A stretch of 12,139 nt of DNA from Gammaproteobacteria bacterium (lineage in GTDB: Bacteria; Pseudomonadota; Gammaproteobacteria; Pseudomonadales; UBA3067), in NCBI GenBank assembly GCA_002402085.1, contig NVVB01000004.1, positions 34,782-46,920 on the forward strand, read 5' to 3'. Position numbers and translations under genes: made by a program. The notes under the pieces are model-generated. The model was given only the letters and a program-made list of their open reading frames with translations. It was not told the DNA's origin and did not search any database. This document shows, one piece after another, positions 6,560 through 12,139 of this stretch; position 1 is the first letter of the stretch; each line of letters begins with the position of its first letter.

Positions 6560-8116
6560 ATGAGCACGAAAGATCGTTTGATAATTTTTGATACTACTTT
6601 GCGTGACGGGGAACAGAGCCCCGGTGCGACCATGAATTTGGATGAAAAAGTACGTATCGCTAAAGCGCTTGAACGACTTAAAGTGGATGTGATCGAAGCG
6701 GGTTTCGCAATTTCTAGTCAAGGCGATTTTGAATCGGTGTCTGCTGTAGCGGAAACCATTAAAGACTGTCAGGTGTGTAGTTTAGCCCGGGTTATGGACG
6801 GCGATATCGACCGAGCCGGTGAAGCCTTACGTTTGGCGGTTAATCCGAGAATCCATACGTTTATTGCTACCTCGCCTATTCATATGCAACACAAGTTGCG
6901 CTTGCCTCCTGAGGAAGTGGTCGAGCTAGCCGTGCGGGCTATTAAGAGGGCGCGTAACCATGTCCCTGATGTTGAGTTCTCTTGTGAAGATGCCGGGCGA
7001 TCTGAGATCGATTTTCTGTGCCGTATTATTGAAGCGGCCATCGATGCAGGGGCTCGCACCATTAATATTCCCGATACTGTGGGCTATAACATTCCTTCTC
7101 AATTTGCGTCGACCATTGAGCAAATCATTACTCGCGTGCCCAATGCCGATAAAGCCATTTTCTCTGTGCATTGCCACAATGATTTAGGCTTGGCAGTGGC
7201 CAACTCATTAGCGGCGGTGATGACCGGCGCGCGTCAAATTGAGTGCACGATTAATGGGCTGGGCGAGCGCGCTGGTAATGCCTCGCTGGAAGAAATAGTC
7301 ATGGCGATAAAAACCCGCAAGGACTTTTTTCCGGTTGAAGTGGGCATTGAAACACGCGAAATTGTGCCGACGTCTCGCTTGGTTTCGTCTATTACTGGAT
7401 TTCCAGTCCAGCCAAATAAAGCCATTGTAGGGGCTAATGCCTTTGCTCATGAGTCTGGCATTCATCAGGACGGGGTGCTTAAACACCGTGAAACTTATGA
7501 AATAATGCAAGCTGAAAGCGTGGGTTGGGCGGCCAATAAAATGGTTTTGGGCAAGCATTCAGGGCGCGCAGCGTTTGCTGCACGACTCGAGGAGCTAGGC
7601 GTCACCTTCGAGAGCCGTGAGGCCATGGGCGATGCGTTCACTCGTTTTAAAGAGTTGGCGGATAAGAAACATGAGATCTTTGATGAAGATCTTCAGGCCT
7701 TAGTCAGCAACACCATCAAGGATGCTGCTAGCGAGCGCTATAAGCTTCAAGATTTGAGTTGTGAGTCAGGCATGGGTCAAACGCCCAAATCAAAGGTTGA
7801 GGTATTAGTGGACGGTGAAAGCCAAACCGCATCCGCCTCTGGTTCTGGCCCTGTGGACGCGACTTTTCGCGCCATTGAGCAGGTGGCTAATAGCAAAGCC
7901 ACGTTGCAGTTATATTTGGTCAATGGCATTACCAGTGGTACAGATTCTCAAGGCGAAGTAACGGTTCGGCTAGAGCTAGCGGGGCGTGTAGTGAATGGGC
8001 ATGGCGCGGACACTGATATTATCGTGGCCAGTGCGAAAGCCTATATTTCGGCACTCAATTTATTAGCGTCGAAATCACTTAAAACCCACCCTCAAGAGGA
8101 AAGCACTGGGGTATAG
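6560..8116 (+). CDS. leuA: 2-isopropylmalate synthase
   Basis: LeuA catalyses the first committed step of leucine synthesis: acetyl-CoA plus 2-oxoisovalerate gives 2-isopropylmalate, in the cytoplasm. The 518 residues match the length of the E. coli-type enzyme. The TIM barrel (about 1-270) starts with [12 protein letters not shown], giving Arg15 and the metal ligand Asp16. The other metal ligands are His204 and His206 in HCHNDLGLA and Asn240 in GLGERAGN. A linker subdomain follows, with HESGIHQDG and GKHSGRAAF. The C-terminal regulatory domain (about 390-505), the site of leucine feedback inhibition in this family, includes GSGPVDATF and GHGADTD. The Shine-Dalgarno GGAG (6550-6553) is 6 nt before the ATG. 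leuB, leuC and leuD are not next to it. The psi gene follows after 54 bp, so co-transcription is likely. Confidence 0.97.
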   Translation: MSTKDRLIIFDTTLRDGEQSPGATMNLDEKVRIAKALERLKVDVIEAGFAISSQGDFESVSAVAETIKDCQVCSLARVMDGDIDRAGEALRLAVNPRIHTFIATSPIHMQHKLRLPPEEVVELAVRAIKRARNHVPDVEFSCEDAGRSEIDFLCRIIEAAIDAGARTINIPDTVGYNIPSQFASTIEQIITRVPNADKAIFSVHCHNDLGLAVANSLAAVMTGARQIECTINGLGERAGNASLEEIVMAIKTRKDFFPVEVGIETREIVPTSRLVSSITGFPVQPNKAIVGANAFAHESGIHQDGVLKHRETYEIMQAESVGWAANKMVLGKHSGRAAFAARLEELGVTFESREAMGDAFTRFKELADKKHEIFDEDLQALVSNTIKDAASERYKLQDLSCESGMGQTPKSKVEVLVDGESQTASASGSGPVDATFRAIEQVANSKATLQLYLVNGITSGTDSQGEVTVRLELAGRVVNGHGADTDIIVASAKAYISALNLLASKSLKTHPQEESTGV

Positions 8117-8170
8117 TGCGCCCTGGAATTTAGCTTTAGAAACCTTGGTCAGCGGAAAATATTTTACGTG

Positions 8171-9163
8171 ATGGAAAAAACTCGTCAGCAAGCTTATTTG
8201 GACGCAATGGGCATCCAGCAATGGGTGCACCGTGCCACTGAGCAAGCGCTTTTGGACGTGCTTCAGGCTGAGGCCCAAGCGAATGGGCCGCTGACGAGCC
8301 CAGGGCTTAATTCGGCTGAATCAGTTTCTGATGCGCCGGTCGCCCTCAATCCGAATCAAGCTCAAAATCGAGAAACGACGGGGGCTCCAGAGCAAGGGCG
8401 TTTGGCTTCAGTGCTGGCATCTGTAACTAATGCAGCTACTGCGACAACAACTACTGCGACAACAACAACTACTACTGCGGCAACAGCTACCGCAACCACT
8501 ACAACACCAGCACCAATTTCTGCGACAGCTTCAGCAGCATCTACAACAACCCCTATAACAGCACAGCCTATAACAGCACAGCCTACAACCGCACCGGGTA
8601 TCGATGGTACGAGTGCTGATCGCGTCAATGAGAACCCTGTTGTAGCAAAGGGCGGCGATCCTGATAACGCTAACTCAGACAAAGCACCTTCCGAAGACGC
8701 TGATTCGAAACCAGCGACAGTGGTGCCGGCTGCGCCTTTCTCTGCGCTCTATGGTCAGTTTGGGCAAGGCATTTTAGTGGTAGTGGAATTGGAGGATTTG
8801 TATGCGCCGGGGTTTTCTGCACAAGAGCATCAACTGTTTCACAATATATTAACCGCACTAGGTTGGCAGCCTACGTCAATGCAGTCCTTAAAGTGGCCTA
8901 TGGATTCGCAGTTGTTAGCCAATGATCAGGCGAGCATGGAAATCATGTTGTCGAGCTTTTTAGGGGCTCAAGTTCAGCGTGCGGGGGTCACTCGTTTAAT
9001 CGTTTTTGGCGCCCAGCTGTCGACTAATTTCGAGCGTTATTTTAAAGAACATGCGGGACCCAATGCTATTTCGAAGCTTGGCTTGCCTAGTTTAGGGGCG
9101 TTGTTGCGTAAGCCTGAACAAAAAGCTAAGGTTTGGAATAGTCTAAAGCCGTTGCGACGTTAA
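8171..9163 (+). CDS. holD: DNA polymerase III psi subunit-like protein with long Thr/Ala linker
   Basis: Psi links the clamp loader to chi and, through chi, to SSB. The N-terminus has AYLDAMGIQQW with Trp18, aligning with LQQLGITQW and Trp17 of E. coli psi, the segment that binds the clamp-loader collar. The C-terminal part (about 190-330) has VVVELEDLY, a Leu/Trp-rich centre and LGALLRKPEQKAKVWNSL, resembling the chi-binding domain of psi. Between them lie about 150 low-complexity residues, with an almost pure Thr/Ala stretch near residues 88-112 and two PITAQ repeats. E. coli psi has 137 residues; this one has 330. Pseudomonas psi proteins are also enlarged. Position directly before rimI matches E. 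coli holD-rimI and strongly supports the call. GTG at 8168 just before the ATG is an alternative start. The family is divergent, so identity rests on motif plus context. Confidence 0.78.
   Translation: MEKTRQQAYLDAMGIQQWVHRATEQALLDVLQAEAQANGPLTSPGLNSAESVSDAPVALNPNQAQNRETTGAPEQGRLASVLASVTNAATATTTTATTTTTTAATATATTTTPAPISATASAASTTTPITAQPITAQPTTAPGIDGTSADRVNENPVVAKGGDPDNANSDKAPSEDADSKPATVVPAAPFSALYGQFGQGILVVVELEDLYAPGFSAQEHQLFHNILTALGWQPTSMQSLKWPMDSQLLANDQASMEIMLSSFLGAQVQRAGVTRLIVFGAQLSTNFERYFKEHAGPNAISKLGLPSLGALLRKPEQKAKVWNSLKPLRR
8552..8596 (+). repeat. 15-bp tandem repeat inside the psi linker
   Basis: CCTATAACAGCACAG is present at 8552-8566 and exactly again at 8567-8581, followed by a diverged third unit at 8582-8596. 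In frame this gives PITAQ, PITAQ, PTTAP. It follows the ACN/GCN codon-rich tract at about 8432-8508. Both suggest slippage expansion of the linker without frame disruption. Confidence 0.8.
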
Positions 9164-9169
9164 TTTTCC

Positions 9170-9207
9170 AGGTGACTACTTCGATGACGATTTCATGGCG
9201 TCAGTAA
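9170..9207 (+). other. Shine-Dalgarno plus 7-codon ORF overlapping the rimI start
   Basis: AGGTGA (9170-9175) is the only good ribosome-binding site between the psi gene and rimI. Eight nt later is an ATG at 9184 that opens a 7-codon ORF (MTISWRQ) ending in TAA at 9205-9207. That stop overlaps the in-frame rimI ATG at 9207 as TAATG. The other rimI candidate start, ATG at 9195, is 19 nt from the Shine-Dalgarno, too far for direct use. The layout suggests translational coupling of RimI to a tiny leader ORF, but chance is possible at this length. Confidence 0.4.
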
Positions 9208-9668
9208 TGCAAGATGATCTACAGAGAATATCCATCCGCCCGATGTTGGAAGCGGATCTGGACGGTATTCTGGAGATTGAGGGGCGGGCTTATCCTTATC
9301 CGTGGAGTCGTGGTGTATTTAAAGACTGCCTCCGCTCAGGGTATAGCTGCTGGGTTGCGGACTTGGATAAAAGTATTCGCGGTTACGGGGTGCTCTCGGT
9401 TGCCGCAGGTGAGTCGCATATTCTCAACGTTTGTATTGACCCTGATTGTCAAGGCGGTGGCTTTGGCCGCGCCATGATGCATCATTTAATGGAGCGAGCG
9501 GAAGATTTTCATGCGGAAGCGATTTACCTAGAAGTACGACCGTCTAATAAGTCAGCGTATCAATTGTACACGTCCTTAGGCTTTAACGAAGTCGGTCATC
9601 GCAAAGATTATTATCCCGATCCCAGTGGTCGAGAAGATGCGCTTATTATGGCGTATAGCTTTATTTGA
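9195..9668 (+). CDS. rimI: Ribosomal protein S18 alanine N-acetyltransferase
   Basis: RimI transfers an acetyl group from acetyl-CoA to the N-terminal alanine of ribosomal protein S18. The product is a compact GNAT-fold protein of 157 residues, slightly longer than E. coli RimI (148). The acetyl-CoA loop QGGGFG is at residues 86-91. Glu113 in YLEVRPSN and Tyr125 in AYQLY are 12 residues apart, as are catalytic Glu103 and Tyr115 of Salmonella RimI. The C-terminal DYYPDPSGREDALIM block is characteristic of the family. Start choice is uncertain: ATG at 9195 (157 residues) or ATG at 9207 (153), the latter overlapping the stop of a 7-codon ORF that owns the Shine-Dalgarno. The gene is 31 bp after the psi gene, so the two are probably co-transcribed. 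Its stop lies in a TGATC tandem repeat. Confidence 0.95.
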   Translation: MASVMQDDLQRISIRPMLEADLDGILEIEGRAYPYPWSRGVFKDCLRSGYSCWVADLDKSIRGYGVLSVAAGESHILNVCIDPDCQGGGFGRAMMHHLMERAEDFHAEAIYLEVRPSNKSAYQLYTSLGFNEVGHRKDYYPDPSGREDALIMAYSFI

Positions 9669-9685
9669 TCTGATCTGATCTGATT
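9666..9685. repeat. TGATC pentanucleotide tandem repeat at the rimI stop
   Basis: TGATC occurs three times in a row (9666-9680), followed by one TGATT (9681-9685). The first TGA is the stop codon of rimI. The array places three GATC sites exactly 5 bp apart. TGATT (9681-9685) can also form a small hairpin with AATCA (9689-9693). Confidence 0.9.
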
Positions 9686-9772
9686 TGCAATCAAGCCACT
9701 ACTGTAAATCTCACCCTAACGCACTGTTGACATTGTGTGTAGACTGCTTATGGCTTGTTATCTGTGCAGATT

Positions 9773-10459
9773 CTAAAGGCGTACTGATAAGGAAACCGAA
9801 GGGCCTTCAGTGTCCGTGTTTCTTTGATGTGAGATACCTCGTATATAGCTGCCGGTAATTTCCACCTGGGGGCTAATGGACCATTTAGTCCCAATGGTTA
9901 AAAAGCTAAAGGTGATTAATTCTGACTTGAGTTCATAAGACGGGGTTAGTTTAATGGCAGGGGTGATTTTTTGTGAGAGAAGCGTGAGTGGCCGGGAAAC
10001 CTCGAATTTAGGACGAAACCGAAAGCCATTGAGCACCTCGCTATTGCGGTACTCAATCAGAGGACGAACGGACAATCGCCAGTCTTCGAGCGTGTGAGAA
10101 TAGGTCGCGGCGATGCGGGCTCGGTTATCATGAATGTCTTGAGTGCCACGCTGGGTAAATAAACCGAGGTATTCTGTTTGCCAACGCCACTGATCCTTAA
10201 GTTTGCCGGTAAGCCCTAACACTACGAGTTTGCCTTCAACCGCTTTGCTAATATCGCCACCTACAGCATATATAGAGACGTGAGGCAGTCTTTTTGAAAC
10301 CGCTAAAGTACTCATCGAGATAGGCACATCGTTATTCGCAGAGACCGGCCCAGTGTAGAGTAGGGCGAATAATAGCGGGCTTAGCCGCAGGGCAGCAGCG
10401 TTATAAGGCGCTGCTTTCTGAGCGTTGGTTCGAGTATTTCGGTTCAGATTTAATGGCAT
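9773..10459 (-). CDS. Predicted small outer-membrane beta-barrel protein
   Basis: I cannot assign a family. The 228-residue protein has a long basic N-region (about 25 residues), a hydrophobic core and a cleavage site after PVSA (about residue 41), so it is exported. The mature part, about 187 residues without cysteine, shows eight or nine segments of alternating polar and hydrophobic or aromatic residues separated by charged turns, for example RWQTEYLGLFTQ, ARIAATYSHTL and RLSVRPLIEYRN. This is the pattern of a small outer-membrane barrel. It ends SVSLSVRL, an amphipathic last strand without the classical terminal Phe. It resembles the DUF2490 type in general form only. The ATG at 10459 is preceded by a weak AGAAG. 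It converges with rimI (104-bp gap) and is divergent from the FlgT-like gene. Confidence 0.72.
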   Translation of the reverse strand: MPLNLNRNTRTNAQKAAPYNAAALRLSPLLFALLYTGPVSANNDVPISMSTLAVSKRLPHVSIYAVGGDISKAVEGKLVVLGLTGKLKDQWRWQTEYLGLFTQRGTQDIHDNRARIAATYSHTLEDWRLSVRPLIEYRNSEVLNGFRFRPKFEVSRPLTLLSQKITPAIKLTPSYELKSELITFSFLTIGTKWSISPQVEITGSYIRGISHQRNTDTEGPSVSLSVRL

Positions 10460-10904
10460 ACTTCTAATTCTTTAATCGTCGCTTCTGGGCAAGCCTGGGT
10501 TGAAACATGGCTCTGTTTACTGACAGGGTCATCGGTAAATAATGCGGTGCCTTAGTGGGAAGGGGCTTGAGTTTGTAATTATTAATTCTTGTACTGGATT
10601 CTAACATAAGTTACTGCACGATGACGTGAGTAAGCGGTTTGGGTGGGGGTGACCGGGAGAGAATGCAATGGATCGCTTGGATTCTTATTAGGCACCCATT
10701 ATTCGATGTCTTAGTGCATTATTCTAGTGTTTTGTTGTAGTTATTTTACTTGAGGGTAAGGCAACATTAAGCAATGGCCTGATACTCTATGTTACGACCT
10801 CGGCGCTTGGGTTTCGGTGTTCATTGACGGGGTATTGTAGGACAAACGCTGAAATTTATTGAAGTATAAGGGTATCTACCTGGAATCTAACGAGAGTAAC
10901 TCCT
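10460..10904. other. Divergent intergenic region of 445 bp
   Basis: This gap separates the outer-membrane protein gene (-) and the FlgT/CsgG-like gene (+). No strong sigma-70 promoter is visible: TATAAG at 10865-10870 is a fair -10 but lacks a -35, and TTGACG at 10824-10829 has no -10 at 16-18 bp. I found no sigma-28 or sigma-54 motif. The best coding candidate is a 25-codon hydrophobic ORF at 10663-10740, close behind GGGAGAG. No terminator or structured RNA stands out. Confidence 0.5.
10663..10740 (+). CDS. Possible 25-residue hydrophobic small protein
   Basis: An ATG at 10663 opens 25 codons ending in TAG at 10738-10740. The product starts MQWIAWILIRHPLF and is mostly hydrophobic and aromatic, long enough for a single membrane helix. 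GGGAGAG (10655-10661) lies immediately upstream, but its spacing is short for this ATG and better for a 7-codon ORF from the ATG at 10668 in another frame. With no homologue to compare, it may be chance. Confidence 0.2.
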   Translation: MQWIAWILIRHPLFDVLVHYSSVLL

Positions 10905-12139
10905 ATGAGAAATTTATTGGTAATGCTTATTTGCTTAATTGCAATCCCAGCAGGGGCCGCCACTACAGAAATACAGCGTGAAACCGTGGGTTACGGGGGG
11001 AGTTACCAAGACGCCTTATCGAGCGCTTTGTTAGAGGCGGTTCGACAGGTGGGCGGCTTGGAGGTGGGTACTGAGAAAGTACTGCAAGCGGATATCTCTT
11101 CGAGTATTAATGCAGCGGGGCATGCGTTGGTGGCCTCTGCGCAGCTGTCTACGGATATCTATACAAAATCCAAAGGGCGGATTAAGTCGTATCAAGTGCT
11201 CAAGGTCAAAGAGCCCGCCAATGCGGGAGACCCATGGCAGGTGATTGCTTTAGTGACGGTGCCCGTCTATCAAAACGCAGGCCCTAAGAATGATGCGCGT
11301 AAAACCATCGCCGTACTGCCTTTTAATGTGTTGCCTGACAACATCGTTTCCTACAGCCGCAATTTAGCTCTCAACAATATTACCACTCGTATCGCCGATA
11401 GCATCGCCGTTGAATTGAATCAGTCGCGAAAATTTGCGGTATTGAATCGATCTTTTGAAAGCCAATTCGCAAAAGAGCGCGCGTTGCTAGGATCTGATCA
11501 AGTGTCTGCAAGTGAAGCCAGTCGGTTGGGACAAAAGCTAGGCGCGGACTACCTTGTCCTTGGCAAAATCTATCAGCTGGATTTCGACCGAGTCACTAAG
11601 GATTATTACGATTATAGAAGTAATCCCATTGAGGCGACCATCGAGTTATCGTATACCGTGATTGAAGCGGCGACTGAGCGGGTGATGTGGTCTGATACGG
11701 TGACTTATAAGGTGCAATCCACTAAAGAGAAAGAAGTAGTGGGTGAGTTTGTGTCGGGTTTATCCACAAACATCGTGAGCAATGTACTGGATGTGATTTA
11801 CCCCATTCGGATTTTAAAACTGCTTAATGCGGAAAATATAGTACTCAATCAAGGCGGCAATAGGCTCAATGAAGGGCAGATCATGGCCGTGTACACAAAG
11901 GGGGAATCCATGATTGATTCTGATACCGGGTTGAGTATTCAGATTGATGGTAACAAAGTCGCTGAGATAGAAGTGACCCAAGTGAAGCCGACGTATAGTA
12001 TTGCGAAATTGCTTCCTAGTGCAGGCGGGGTGGCTGGTAAGGGCACGAGCCAGTTTTCGGATCTCTCGGTCAATGCGATTGCCCGTAGAATGACTCAGGA
12101 AACGATTCAAGAAACGGCTCCTAGTCGGGAGTTAACCGC
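10905..12139 (+). CDS. Exported FlgT/CsgG-like protein, 3' end outside the window
   Basis: The reading frame is open from the ATG at 10905 to the window end (411 codons). Residues 1-18 form a signal peptide cleaved after AGA. The single Cys10 is not in a lipobox, so the product is periplasmic and not a lipoprotein like CsgG. Three domains match Vibrio FlgT: an N-terminal domain (about 20-120) with GSYQDALSSALLEAVRQVGG; a CsgG/TolB-like domain starting RKTIAVLPF (about 132) with LGADYLVLGKI; and a C-terminal beta domain (about 300-375) with LNEGQIMAVYTKGE and DSDTGLSI. FlgT builds the H-ring at the base of the Vibrio sodium-driven flagellum. No flagellar gene is nearby, so a different envelope role is equally possible. 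GAGAG (10892-10896) lies 8 nt before the ATG. Confidence 0.82.
   Translation, partial: MRNLLVMLICLIAIPAGAATTEIQRETVGYGGSYQDALSSALLEAVRQVGGLEVGTEKVLQADISSSINAAGHALVASAQLSTDIYTKSKGRIKSYQVLKVKEPANAGDPWQVIALVTVPVYQNAGPKNDARKTIAVLPFNVLPDNIVSYSRNLALNNITTRIADSIAVELNQSRKFAVLNRSFESQFAKERALLGSDQVSASEASRLGQKLGADYLVLGKIYQLDFDRVTKDYYDYRSNPIEATIELSYTVIEAATERVMWSDTVTYKVQSTKEKEVVGEFVSGLSTNIVSNVLDVIYPIRILKLLNAENIVLNQGGNRLNEGQIMAVYTKGESMIDSDTGLSIQIDGNKVAEIEVTQVKPTYSIAKLLPSAGGVAGKGTSQFSDLSVNAIARRMTQETIQETAPSRELT

Noticed and set aside
7208..7558. 116-codon minus-strand ORF inside leuA
   Set aside because: Lies opposite conserved leuA catalytic and linker sequence and shows no domain or ribosome-binding site.
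8362..8682. Minus-strand ORF rich in Val and Ala opposite the psi linker
   Set aside because: It is the antisense reading of the ACN/GCN repeat tract; the opposite strand has a supported gene.
9727..9754. Perfect TTGACA (9727-9732) with a possible TATGGC 16 bp downstream
   Set aside because: The -10 is poor and the direction points into the convergent gene with no + strand gene for over 1 kb.
11814..12110. 98-codon minus-strand ORF near the right edge
   Set aside because: Antisense to the FlgT-like C-terminal domain, which has clear family motifs on the + strand.

Overview
The window looks like chromosomal core sequence from a gammaproteobacterium of moderate GC, most likely a marine or aquatic lineage of the Oceanospirillales/Cellvibrionales type. 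The lineage call is inference from gene content. It rests on a leuA - holD-like - rimI block (the DNA polymerase III psi subunit is largely a gammaproteobacterial protein), a FlgT/CsgG-like exported protein, and an E. coli-type iron-sulfur DinG. I see no insertion sequence, integrase, CRISPR array, tRNA or rRNA.

Layout. 1-270: short tandem repeats, a weak terminator-like hairpin and a TATAAT box lead into dinG (271-2433, +), an iron-sulfur DNA helicase. Its end overlaps by 8 bp the end of a convergent gene (2426-3670, -). That gene encodes an unrecognised exported helical protein with six cysteines in three pairs. After a non-coding gap of about 370 bp come three + strand genes with separate spacings: a glycerophosphodiester phosphodiesterase (4039-4836), a small ComFB-family protein (5013-5276) and a LACTB2-like metallo-beta-lactamase-fold hydrolase (5519-6370). 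A 189-bp leader with two competing inverted repeats precedes leuA (6560-8116). leuA is followed closely by a psi-subunit (HolD-like) gene with a long low-complexity linker (8171-9163) and rimI (9195-9668). A small outer-membrane beta-barrel gene (9773-10459, -) converges on rimI. It is divergent, across about 445 bp, from an exported FlgT/CsgG-like gene (10905 to the window end, +, incomplete).

How the genes relate. leuA, the psi gene and rimI are closely spaced and probably co-transcribed. They join leucine biosynthesis, the replisome link to SSB, and acetylation of ribosomal protein S18. The order psi-rimI is the same as holD-rimI in E. coli. The other genes are ordinary neighbours without an obvious shared pathway: DNA repair, phospholipid diester turnover, a possible cyclic-dinucleotide-linked protein and cell-envelope proteins.

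No complete new system is evident. The items most worth a second look are the six-cysteine exported protein, the psi subunit whose two binding parts are separated by a Thr/Ala tract, a 7-codon ORF that holds the Shine-Dalgarno sequence in front of rimI, and the leuA leader.
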